64,000 nucleotides of DNA from NCBI RefSeq assembly GCF_910589745.1, contig NZ_OU342399.1, positions 992,001-1,056,000 on the forward strand, read 5' to 3'. The stretch comes from Candidatus Arcticimaribacter forsetii (GTDB taxonomy: Bacteria > Bacteroidota > Bacteroidia > Flavobacteriales > Flavobacteriaceae). Under the pieces are notes generated by a model, which searched no databases, was not told where the DNA came from, and saw only the letters and a list, made by a program, of their open reading frames with translations. A program made the position numbers and the translations under genes. Positions 9,533 to 17,361 of this stretch are shown here, piece after piece (position 1 is the first letter of the stretch; every line of letters starts with the position of its first letter).

Positions 9533-10255
9533 ATGTGTACCGTTAGTTATATTCCGCAGGATGAAAATAGGTTTGTCTTTACATCCAATCGGGATGAAAA
9601 CCCATTGCGGGCAGCTACCGAATTACATAAACTTGAAATAAACAAGAAAACCCTCTATTTTCCTCAGGATTCCCAAGCGAAAGGGAGTTGGTTTGTGTTT
9701 TCGAACACCAATCAAATGGTCTGTATTCTCAATGGAGCATTTGAACCTCATTTGTCTGCGTCTTCCTATCGGATGAGTAGAGGGAAAATGGCACTTCAGT
9801 TTTTTGAATATCCATCGATTCAAAACTTTGTAGACTTTTTTGAGTTTAAAGGTTTGGAGCCATTTACTATGGTTGTTTTAGACGCTGGTGAATTGACAGA
9901 GCTGCGTTGGGATGAGCAGAAACTTTATAAAACATCACTGGATAGAACAAAAACCCACCTTTGGTCATCAGCTACCTTATATCCAAAATCATGGCAAGAA
10001 ACGCGTAAAAAGGAATTGGAGGACTGGTTTGGTGATGATTTAAAGGGTCAGGAAGAAGTTATGGAGTTTCACCTTTCTAAATTTCCCTTTACCCGGGAAG
10101 CTTTAGTTTCGCTGTATGGTGAACAAGTGCCCCAAGATATTCCGGTGCAAACCATAAGCGTGTCTTCAATTCAAGGGAGTAAACAAAAGTTCGTCTTTAA
10201 ATACAAGAGAGCGAAGGAGTTGTTGACTTTTGAAAAGACAGTTGATTTCGATTGA
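9533..10255 (+). CDS. NRDE (TANGO2-like) family protein
   Basis: This 240-residue protein opens with MCTVSYIP and contains FTSNRDE at residues 16-22, the Asn-Arg-Asp-Glu signature of the NRDE/TANGO2 family. The conserved cysteine directly after the initiator methionine is typical of N-terminal-nucleophile-like folds, so processing of Met1 is plausible. Eukaryotic TANGO2 is linked to heme and lipid handling; the bacterial role is unclear. It is separated from lon by 6 bases and is probably cotranscribed with it. Confidence 0.85.
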   Translation: MCTVSYIPQDENRFVFTSNRDENPLRAATELHKLEINKKTLYFPQDSQAKGSWFVFSNTNQMVCILNGAFEPHLSASSYRMSRGKMALQFFEYPSIQNFVDFFEFKGLEPFTMVVLDAGELTELRWDEQKLYKTSLDRTKTHLWSSATLYPKSWQETRKKELEDWFGDDLKGQEEVMEFHLSKFPFTREALVSLYGEQVPQDIPVQTISVSSIQGSKQKFVFKYKRAKELLTFEKTVDFD

Positions 10256-10276
10256 GATTTTATCTCAGCTCTTTCC

Positions 10277-10284
10277 TATCTTTG
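10277..10284 (+). promoter_or_regulatory. TAnnTTTG -7 element immediately before cmk
   Basis: TATCTTTG lies only four bases before the cmk ATG at 10289. This spacing would put transcription initiation at or next to the start codon, giving a leaderless cmk transcript in addition to any read-through from lon. Confidence 0.6.
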
Positions 10285-10288
10285 AACT

Positions 10289-10963
10289 ATGAAAACCACA
10301 GTAATAGCAGTTGACGGGTATGCATCTACCGGAAAGAGTACTTTGTCTAAGCGTTTAGCCTCCGAATTAAATTTCACTTATATCGATACTGGATATATGT
10401 ATCGTGTTGTCAGTTATTTTGCATTGAATAATAATCTTATAACAAACGGTGTTATTCTTGAAGATCAATTAGAAGTTGCTTTAGCTAAAACAAATTTTAC
10501 TTGGAGTGAAAATTCCGAATCAAAACAAATGATGTTTAATGGAAGGGTTTATGGGGATGAAATAAGAACCCTAGAAATCTCAACTTGGGTGAGTCGAATT
10601 GCTCAGTTGGGATTTGTTCGTGAACATCTTGTGAATCAACAGCGTATTTTGTCTCAGCTTGGAAGTGTTGTGATGGACGGAAGGGATATCGGAACAGTTG
10701 TTTTTGCCAATGCCGATTATAAATTTTTTCTAACTGCCGATCCTAAGGTTAGAGCACAAAGACGTTATGATGAACTCCAAGGAAAAGGAGAAGATGTACG
10801 TTTTGATGAAATATTAAAAAATGTAGTTGATCGGGATCACCAAGACAGTACCAGAGCTATATCTCCTCTAAAGAAAGCAGCAGATGCAATTGAAATTGAT
10901 ACGACTTTATTTTCCGTAGAAGAGGTGTTTCAAAAGATGGTTTCTACTATAAAAAGCAGTTAG
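10289..10963 (+). CDS. cmk: (d)CMP kinase
   Basis: A 224-residue cytidylate kinase that phosphorylates CMP and dCMP to the diphosphates in pyrimidine salvage. The P-loop is GYASTGKST near residues 10-18. The DTGYMYR segment and DGRDIGTVVF supply nucleotide-binding residues, and RAQRRYDEL lies in the lid. Length is normal. Its stop overlaps the convergent DUF3784 gene by four bases, with no terminator visible between them. Confidence 0.96.
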   Translation: MKTTVIAVDGYASTGKSTLSKRLASELNFTYIDTGYMYRVVSYFALNNNLITNGVILEDQLEVALAKTNFTWSENSESKQMMFNGRVYGDEIRTLEISTWVSRIAQLGFVREHLVNQQRILSQLGSVVMDGRDIGTVVFANADYKFFLTADPKVRAQRRYDELQGKGEDVRFDEILKNVVDRDHQDSTRAISPLKKAADAIEIDTTLFSVEEVFQKMVSTIKSS

Positions 10964-11700
10964 TCTCCGAATAAGGTAGGGTCTAATTTACTTCTTAGCT
11001 CCTTGTATACTGAAACGACATCTTCATTCGAGCTGTTGTAATAAACATCTTTCCCTTTAATCTTATCAATTAAAATATACTGGGTCACATTTTGGTTGAT
11101 CAGAAGTTTGATTATTTCTTTATCCGCTGTTTTAAATTTTCCTTTCTTTAATCCTGAAGAAGAAAAGCCATTGATTCTTTTGGTGAGGGTAGGGAGACCC
11201 TCTGTAAGTTGAATGGATTGAATTCGCTCGAGTGGAATTTTTTCTCCATACATCCCGCTAATAACAATTTGATTTTCTTCTATTGTTAATTGGTTTTCGA
11301 CATTTCCGTAGTAGAATAAGCCAATGATCCCTAGAAAACAAATACTCAATACTCCAACTCCTAGGTACATTTGAACTTTACTGTTTTGTTTGGGTTGAAA
11401 AGGAGCGCTTTTGATGATGAAATAAATGTATCCGATAATAGAATAGGTTCCAATGAAAATGCCCAAGAGGTTTTCATAATCTAGGAAATAGAGTGTAAAA
11501 CCAATTAAAGCTTGAGAAACTCCGAGGTTAATGTGGAATTTTTTAAAAAAAGCAAGTAACGGTTTTAGGTCAACTTGGTCTTGCTCTTCCTTACTCATAG
11601 TGTTGAATCCAGACAGGAGGTAGGGAGCGTTTTTTTCAGTGATAACGAAACCGATTCCGACAAGGAAAAAGCTGAAAACAGTAATTATTATTAAAATCAT
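10960..11700 (-). CDS. DUF3784 membrane protein with PH-like domain
   Basis: A 246-residue protein. The N-terminal half has four likely transmembrane helices, with the LSGFNTMSKEEQDQVD segment (residues 28-43) between the first two, characteristic of DUF3784. After the last helix (about 110-130) comes a 110-residue soluble beta-rich part (QIVISGMYGEKIPLERIQSI) that resembles bacterial PH domains. The function is unknown, possibly membrane-associated signalling. It converges with cmk with overlapping stop codons. Confidence 0.7.
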   Translation of the reverse strand: MILIIITVFSFFLVGIGFVITEKNAPYLLSGFNTMSKEEQDQVDLKPLLAFFKKFHINLGVSQALIGFTLYFLDYENLLGIFIGTYSIIGYIYFIIKSAPFQPKQNSKVQMYLGVGVLSICFLGIIGLFYYGNVENQLTIEENQIVISGMYGEKIPLERIQSIQLTEGLPTLTKRINGFSSSGLKKGKFKTADKEIIKLLINQNVTQYILIDKIKGKDVYYNSSNEDVVSVYKELRSKLDPTLFGD

Positions 11701-11831
11701 TAAATTTTTTTAAAGAGAATTAGATTCTAAATTAAATCCAACAGAATATAAAATTAGTAAAAAGAACTTGCTTGTAAAAGTAGGTTGCTTTTCATTCGTG
11801 TAAAAAGTGCTTAAAAATTGCTGTGGCATCC

Positions 11832-11861
11832 TTGTCTATCAATAGATTATCATTACATTTG
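11832..11861 (+). promoter_or_regulatory. rpsA promoter (-33 TTG / -7 TACATTTG)
   Basis: TTG at 11832-11834 and TACATTTG at 11854-11861 are separated by 19 bases, a full match to the Bacteroidota housekeeping promoter. Transcription from about 11866 would leave an 83-base leader. That leader contains a hairpin (AACAAC/GTTGTT, 11909-11924), a possible S1 autoregulatory structure. Confidence 0.75.
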
Positions 11862-11948
11862 CAAACTCTTATGATTAATTAGAACGAGAGTCGAAAAAAC
11901 AAATCAAGAACAACTTCTGTTGTTTTTCATTTAAAGTTCTATAAAACA

Positions 11949-13793
11949 ATGGAATACAAATATTCATCAGCAATGTCTGAAGAGAACAACACACCACAAG
12001 AGGCTAATGAGCAAGCTGCTCCACAAGAAGCCCAAGCACAACCAGCTGCAAATACTGCAGAAGATTTTCTAGCAAACTTTAACTGGCATAACTACGAAGA
12101 AGGTATCGACGTAATAGAAGATGCTCAATTATTAGAGTTTGAAACTTTAGTAAAAGAAAACTTTGTAGATACAGCAGACGAAGATTTAATTGAAGGAACT
12201 GTAGTCTTTATGACTGAGCGTGAAGCAATTATTGACATCAACGCTAAGTCAGAAGGAGTTATTTCATTAAACGAATTCCGATACAATCCAGACCTTAAGG
12301 TAGGAGATAAAGTTGAGGTTATAGTTGACGCACGTGAAGACAGAACAGGTCAATTGATTCTTTCTCACCGTAAAGCTCGTGTAATTAAGGCATGGGATCG
12401 TGTTAACAATGCAAACGCAACAGGAGAAATCGTTAATGGTTTTGTAAAGTGTAGAACAAAAGGGGGAATGATTGTAGATGTTTTCGGAATCGAAGCATTT
12501 TTACCAGGATCTCAAATCGATGTTAAGCCAATCCGTGATTACGATCAATACGTGAATAAGACCATGGAATTCAAAGTGGTTAAAATTAACCAGGAATTCA
12601 AAAACGTTGTTGTATCTCACAAAGCGTTAATCGAAGCGGATATCGAAGAACAGAAAAAAGAAATTATAGGACAACTTGAAAAAGGTCAAGTTCTTGAAGG
12701 TACCGTTAAAAACATTACTTCTTACGGAGTATTTATCGACCTTGGAGGAGTAGATGGATTAATCCACATTACAGACCTTTCTTGGAGTCGTATCAACCAC
12801 CCGAACGAGATTTTGGAATTAGACCAAAAACTAAATGTGGTAATCTTAGACTTTGATGATAACAAATCTAGAATCCAACTTGGATTAAAACAATTGAGCG
12901 CTCATCCATGGGATCAATTAGGAGATGCAATCAAAGAAGGACAAAAAGTAAAAGGTAAAGTAGTTGTAATCGCTGATTACGGTGCATTTATCGAAATTGA
13001 AGATGGTGTTGAAGGTTTAATCCACGTTTCTGAAATGTCTTGGTCTACGCACTTGCGTTCCGCTCAAGATTTCGTGAAAGTTGGAGACGAAGTAGAAGCA
13101 GTTATCTTAACCTTAGATCGTGAGACTCGTAAAATGTCTCTTGGAATCAAGCAATTGACTCAAGACCCTTGGACGGATATCACTTCTAAATACCCAGTAC
13201 AATCTAAGCATTCTGGAATCGTTAGAAACTTCACAAACTTTGGTGTATTCATCGAGTTAGAAGAAGGAATAGACGGTTTAGTATATATCTCAGATTTATC
13301 TTGGACTAAGAAAGTTAAGCACCCATCAGAAATTTTAACTGTTGGAGAAACAATTGAAGTTCAAGTACTTGAATTGGATGTTGAAGGACGTAAATTAAGT
13401 TTAGGTCACAAACAAACAATGGAGAATCCTTGGGATAAATATGAAACTGAATTCGCTGTAGATACACAACACACAGCTGAGTTAACTGAAATCGTTGACA
13501 AAGGAGCTACAATTAACTTCAACGAACATGTTGTTGCTTTTGTTCCTTCTCGTCATCTTGAAAAAGAAGATGGATCTAAACTTGGATTGGGTGAAAAGAT
13601 TGATTTCAAAATCATCGAATTTAACAAAGAATTCAAAAGAGTTGTAGCATCGCATACTGCTCTATTCAAAGAAGAAGAACGTAATAACATCCGTAAAGCA
13701 GCTAAGAAAATTGCTGCAAGTAATTCTGAAAAGACTACACTCGGAGACTTAGACGCTCTAGCTGATTTGAAGCAAAAGATGGAAGGTAAATAA
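11949..13793 (+). CDS. rpsA: 30S ribosomal protein S1
   Basis: A 614-residue S1 protein made of repeated OB-fold S1 domains. Clear repeats begin near VLEGTVKNITSYGVF, VKGKVVVIADYGAF and HSGIVRNFTNFGVF. Two degenerate domains precede them (DLIEGTVVFMTE, ATGEIVNGFVKC) and one follows. S1 binds mRNA on the small subunit and helps select start sites in genomes without Shine-Dalgarno sequences, as here. The N-terminus is Gln/Ala-rich and flexible. An alternative ATG at 11973 (MSEENN) is also reasonable; I kept 11949 because of the A-rich TAAAAC just before it. Confidence 0.95.
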   Translation: MEYKYSSAMSEENNTPQEANEQAAPQEAQAQPAANTAEDFLANFNWHNYEEGIDVIEDAQLLEFETLVKENFVDTADEDLIEGTVVFMTEREAIIDINAKSEGVISLNEFRYNPDLKVGDKVEVIVDAREDRTGQLILSHRKARVIKAWDRVNNANATGEIVNGFVKCRTKGGMIVDVFGIEAFLPGSQIDVKPIRDYDQYVNKTMEFKVVKINQEFKNVVVSHKALIEADIEEQKKEIIGQLEKGQVLEGTVKNITSYGVFIDLGGVDGLIHITDLSWSRINHPNEILELDQKLNVVILDFDDNKSRIQLGLKQLSAHPWDQLGDAIKEGQKVKGKVVVIADYGAFIEIEDGVEGLIHVSEMSWSTHLRSAQDFVKVGDEVEAVILTLDRETRKMSLGIKQLTQDPWTDITSKYPVQSKHSGIVRNFTNFGVFIELEEGIDGLVYISDLSWTKKVKHPSEILTVGETIEVQVLELDVEGRKLSLGHKQTMENPWDKYETEFAVDTQHTAELTEIVDKGATINFNEHVVAFVPSRHLEKEDGSKLGLGEKIDFKIIEFNKEFKRVVASHTALFKEEERNNIRKAAKKIAASNSEKTTLGDLDALADLKQKMEGK

Positions 13794-13812
13794 TACCGTT
13801 CTCCTCATTATT

Positions 13813-13843
13813 AAAACCCCCTTTGTGAAAAGGGGGTTTTTTT
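13813..13843 (+). terminator. Rho-independent terminator of rpsA
   Basis: A 12-bp stem (AAAACCCCCTTT/AAAGGGGGTTTT) with a 4-base loop is followed by T residues to 13843, 20 bases after the rpsA stop. Confidence 0.92.
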
Positions 13844-13878
13844 ATGTCTATAAATCAAGTGGAGTAGATAAAAAATAA

Positions 13879-13886
13879 TATTTTTG
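13879..13886 (+). promoter_or_regulatory. TAnnTTTG -7 element for the pyrR operon
   Basis: TATTTTTG lies 19 bases before the pyrR ATG and after the rpsA terminator, so it probably drives pyrR-pyrB and downstream genes with a leader of about 15 bases. That is too short for a classical PyrR attenuator. Confidence 0.6.
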
Positions 13887-13905
13887 TAAGAACAAATTAA
13901 ACGGC

Positions 13906-14451
13906 ATGCATCCTAAGTTACTTCTAAACGCACACCAGATTGATATCCTTCTGCATCGCCTTGCCTGTCAGTTAATAGAAAAACACAGAGATTTTTCTGA
14001 AACAGTGCTCATTGGTCTTCAACCAAGAGGATCTTTTGTTCTTGATCGACTGATTCAGCTTTTATCAACTCATTACGGAGTAAGTGAAATTGCTCATGGT
14101 AAACTAGATACTACTTTCTTTAGAGATGATTTTAGAAGAACCGATAAGCCACATGCTGCAAATGCAACTCAAATGAACGTTTCTATTGAAGATAAATGTA
14201 TTGTCTTCATAGACGATGTTTTATATACAGGTCGAAGTATACGAGCTGCACTAACCGCAATCGAATCCTATGGCCGCCCTAGTGAAATTGAATTATTAAC
14301 CTTTATCGATCGTCGTTTTAGTCGTCATTTGCCGATTCAACCAGATTATGTTGGAAGACAAATAGATTCGCTTCAAAATGATAAAGTTGAGGTTAAATGG
14401 AAAGAACTAACCGATGAAGATGCGGTATATTTGATTAAAGAAACCCTATGA
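13906..14451 (+). CDS. pyrR: PyrR bifunctional regulator / uracil phosphoribosyltransferase family
   Basis: A 181-residue type I phosphoribosyltransferase. The PRPP-binding loop CIVFIDDVLYTGRSIRAA lies near residues 93-110. Firmicute PyrR binds pyr leader RNA and has uracil phosphoribosyltransferase activity. Here the gene directly precedes pyrB with an ATGA overlap, supporting a pyrimidine role. Its promoter leaves almost no leader RNA, so RNA-mediated regulation at this locus is doubtful and enzymatic salvage may be the main function. Confidence 0.9.
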   Translation: MHPKLLLNAHQIDILLHRLACQLIEKHRDFSETVLIGLQPRGSFVLDRLIQLLSTHYGVSEIAHGKLDTTFFRDDFRRTDKPHAANATQMNVSIEDKCIVFIDDVLYTGRSIRAALTAIESYGRPSEIELLTFIDRRFSRHLPIQPDYVGRQIDSLQNDKVEVKWKELTDEDAVYLIKETL

Positions 14452-15383
14452 GTCAATTAAGTGTAGACCATTTATTAGGAATTAAATATCTAAAGGAAGA
14501 GGATCTTCATTTGATATTTGAAACTGCTGATCACTTTAAAGAGGTAATTAACAGGAAAATAAAGAAAGTTCCAACACTACGAGATATTACAATCGCTAAT
14601 TTGTTTTTTGAAAACAGCACACGAACTAAACTTTCTTTTGAATTAGCCGAAAAGCGATTGAGTGCTGATGTTATTAATTTCTCTGCTGCTCAGTCTTCTG
14701 TTAAAAAAGGAGAAACTCTTATTGATACCGTTAATAACATCCTGGCAATGAAAGTGGACATGGTGGTTATGCGTCATCCAAATCCGGGAGCTGCTTCCTT
14801 TTTGTCAAAGAATGTAGATGCATGCATTATCAATGCAGGCGATGGGACACATGAACATCCAACACAAGCCTTGTTGGACGCATTTTCCATTCGCGAAAAA
14901 TTTGGTGAAGTTGCCGGTAAAAAAATAGTAATTGTAGGAGACATTTTACACTCACGTGTTGCACTATCTAATATTTTTGCGCTTAAAAAATTAGGTGCCG
15001 AGGTTAAGTTATGTGGTCCTAAGAGTTTACTGCCTAAGCATTACGAATCTTTAGGGGTAGGGATTGAATTAGACCTTAAGAAAGCATTACAATGGTGTGA
15101 TGCTGCTAATATGTTACGCGTACAAAACGAGCGAATGGATAAAAGTTATTTCCCTTCGATAAGAGAATATACTCAGCTTTATGGACTTGGTTTGCCGCTT
15201 CTTAAAAGCTTAAATAAAGAAATAGTAGTCTTACATCCGGGCCCAATAAATAGAGGAGTAGAAATCAGTTCTCAAGTTGCAGATTCAGATCAAGCAATCA
15301 TCCTCGACCAGGTTGAAAATGGAGTCGCAATTCGTATGGCAGTAATTTATTTACTTGCTTCTAAAATAATGATACCTGTCTAA
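14448..15383 (+). CDS. pyrB: Aspartate carbamoyltransferase catalytic subunit
   Basis: A 311-residue enzyme condensing carbamoyl phosphate and aspartate in de novo pyrimidine synthesis. Carbamoyl-phosphate-binding STRTKLSFE follows FFEN. HPTQALLDAF and the late HPGPINRGVEI are family signatures. No pyrI regulatory gene is present nearby, so the trimer probably works alone. It overlaps pyrR by four bases, and the next small gene starts on its final base (TAATG). Confidence 0.96.
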   Translation: MSQLSVDHLLGIKYLKEEDLHLIFETADHFKEVINRKIKKVPTLRDITIANLFFENSTRTKLSFELAEKRLSADVINFSAAQSSVKKGETLIDTVNNILAMKVDMVVMRHPNPGAASFLSKNVDACIINAGDGTHEHPTQALLDAFSIREKFGEVAGKKIVIVGDILHSRVALSNIFALKKLGAEVKLCGPKSLLPKHYESLGVGIELDLKKALQWCDAANMLRVQNERMDKSYFPSIREYTQLYGLGLPLLKSLNKEIVVLHPGPINRGVEISSQVADSDQAIILDQVENGVAIRMAVIYLLASKIMIPV

Positions 15384-15709
15384 TGATTTTAAGTAACGAT
15401 AATAAAACACTTGTTTTAGAGATAAACAGTGCTATTTTAAACGATTCAGATTTTTTTTCTACTTACAGCAAAGAAGCTGTAGATCATGATGTAGTACTCA
15501 GTTGCTTGAGTATTTCTGATTTGAATGATCAGGAAACTGAGTTGACAAATTTGTATAGAAATTTCCATAAAGAAGGACATACAACACTAATGGTTGCTAC
15601 TCCAGAGCAATACAATGATTTTCCAGAAGATTTAGTTTTAGTACCTACCCTTGAAGAAGCACACGATTTTATAGAAATGGAGCGTATACAACGTGATTTA
15701 GGATTTTAA
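15383..15709 (+). CDS. Conserved small protein of unknown function, pyrB-rnz interval
   Basis: A 108-residue acidic protein that I do not assign to a function. Predicted secondary structure alternates beta and alpha (TLVLEINSAIL, TTLMVATPEQ, LVLVPTLEEAHDFIEME), reminiscent of a small STAS/CheY-like sandwich, but that is only an impression. It starts on the last base of pyrB and ends three bases before rnz, so it is translationally coupled in a pyrR-pyrB-this-rnz operon. Its fixed position suggests a role linked to RNase Z. Confidence 0.75.
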   Translation: MILSNDNKTLVLEINSAILNDSDFFSTYSKEAVDHDVVLSCLSISDLNDQETELTNLYRNFHKEGHTTLMVATPEQYNDFPEDLVLVPTLEEAHDFIEMERIQRDLGF

Positions 15710-15712
15710 AAT

Positions 15713-16618
15713 ATGAAGTTAACGATCTTAGGTTGTAATGCCGCTACTCCAAGAAAAAATGCTCAAACCACCGCACAGCTTTTAGAGATAAAAGGAAATT
15801 TGATTCTAATTGATTGCGGAGAAGGGACTCAAATACAATTACGTAAGCTGGGTATTAAATTTGCTCGGATTCAGCATATTTTTATTTCACACTTACACGG
15901 AGATCATTTTTATGGTTTAATAGGTTTAATTAGTACGTTTCGTTTGTTGGGCAGAGATGCTGACCTCCATATTTATGGACCAAAGGGGATCAAGGAAATC
16001 ATTACTTTACAGTTAAAATTAGCTAAATCTTGGACAGACTATTCGCTTTATTTTCATGAATTAGAGTCTTCTAATTCTGAGGTTGTTTTTGAAGATGAAA
16101 AAATATCAGTAACAACCATTCCATTAGATCACAGAGTATATACAAACGGATACTTGTTTAAAGAGAAAATAGGTCCACGAAAAATAAACATTACCGCTGC
16201 AAAAGAATACGGGGTTGAGGTTTGTGATATGGAAAATTTAAAGTCAGGAAAAGATTTTATTGATTCAAATGGGAATACGGTTTCCAATGCAATTCTAACC
16301 ACAGATCCAGATGCACCAAAATCATATGCTTTTTGTAGCGATACTGCTTTTAAGGAAGATATTGTTCCTTTAATTTCTGAAGCTTCTATGCTCTATCATG
16401 AATCTACTTTTTTAGATTCACACAAAGACTTGGCGGCTAAAACTAAACACAGTACTGCAGCGGAAGCAGCACAAATTGCTTCGAAAGCGAATGTGGGTGG
16501 ATTAATATTAGGTCATTATTCTACTCGATATGGTGATTTAAGTGCATTTGTATACGAGGCTAAACAGTATTTTGATCCTGTTATTTTATCGGAGGATGGG
16601 AAGGTTATTGATATTTAG
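15713..16618 (+). CDS. rnz: Ribonuclease Z (tRNA 3' endonuclease)
   Basis: A 301-residue metallo-beta-lactamase-fold RNase that trims tRNA 3' trailers. The zinc motif HLHGDH is at residues 60-65 (His60, His62, Asp64, His65). Further ligands are expected in DHRVYTNGY, CSDTAF, the H of YHESTF and LGHYSTRY. Length and motifs match the short bacterial ElaC type. CCA is not encoded in the tRNA genes of this window (for example after the discriminator bases at 51100 and 51189), which fits a need for RNase Z plus CCA addition. Confidence 0.95.
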   Translation: MKLTILGCNAATPRKNAQTTAQLLEIKGNLILIDCGEGTQIQLRKLGIKFARIQHIFISHLHGDHFYGLIGLISTFRLLGRDADLHIYGPKGIKEIITLQLKLAKSWTDYSLYFHELESSNSEVVFEDEKISVTTIPLDHRVYTNGYLFKEKIGPRKINITAAKEYGVEVCDMENLKSGKDFIDSNGNTVSNAILTTDPDAPKSYAFCSDTAFKEDIVPLISEASMLYHESTFLDSHKDLAAKTKHSTAAEAAQIASKANVGGLILGHYSTRYGDLSAFVYEAKQYFDPVILSEDGKVIDI

Positions 16619-16677
16619 AGCCTTCTTTTAATGCTTTAAAATTTAAATTTCTTTATCGGTTATCGTAACTTGCATCT

Positions 16678-17331
16678 ATGAAGCAAGAGAAAGACATTGG
16701 ACATTTAAGGAAGTCTTATGAAAAAGGATCTTTGGACGATGATAAAAAGTCAGTTAATCCATTAAGTTTATTTGAAGATTGGTTTAGTGCAGCGAATGAA
16801 AATCCTGCAATAGAAGAGGCCAATGCAATGAGTGTAGCTACTCTTGGGGTAGATGGTTTTCCAAAATCAAGAATTGTTTTGTTAAAACAATTCAGTCCAG
16901 AAGGGTTTGTGTTTTATACAAATTATAACAGTCAAAAAGGGAGGGCTATTGCGGCTTATGATAAAGTTGGTTTAACTTTTTTTTGGCCTTCAATGGAACG
17001 TCAGATTTTAATTAAAGGAATCGCAAAAAAGGTTACTGAAGAAGCCTCAGATAAATATTTTTATTCAAGACCCAAAGGAAGTCAGATAGGAGCAATTGTA
17101 TCTCCTCAAAGTCAACCTATTGAGAATCGTGATTTTTTAGAAAATCGTTTAAATGAAGTAGAGAATCAGTATGAAGAGAATTCTCCAAAAAGACCAGACC
17201 ATTGGGGTGGTTTTATTGTGCAACCTACTACAATTGAATTTTGGCAGGGTAGACCCAATCGTCTGCATGACCGAATGGAATTTTCATTGAATGAAGATAA
17301 TAGTTGGTCCGTGTCTCGATTAGCACCCTAA
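16678..17331 (+). CDS. pdxH: Pyridoxamine 5'-phosphate oxidase
   Basis: A 217-residue FMN enzyme making pyridoxal 5'-phosphate from PNP or PMP. MSVATLGVDGFPKSRIVLLK is the FMN/substrate-binding strand pair. FYTNYNSQKG and the C-terminal EFWQGRPNRLHDR are PdxH signatures. The protein ends in RLAP as expected. TAACTTG, a weak -7 match, lies a few bases upstream of the ATG, so it may have its own promoter. Confidence 0.95.
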   Translation: MKQEKDIGHLRKSYEKGSLDDDKKSVNPLSLFEDWFSAANENPAIEEANAMSVATLGVDGFPKSRIVLLKQFSPEGFVFYTNYNSQKGRAIAAYDKVGLTFFWPSMERQILIKGIAKKVTEEASDKYFYSRPKGSQIGAIVSPQSQPIENRDFLENRLNEVENQYEENSPKRPDHWGGFIVQPTTIEFWQGRPNRLHDRMEFSLNEDNSWSVSRLAP

Positions 17332-17361
17332 AATTAATAATGGATTAAATATTAGATTTTC

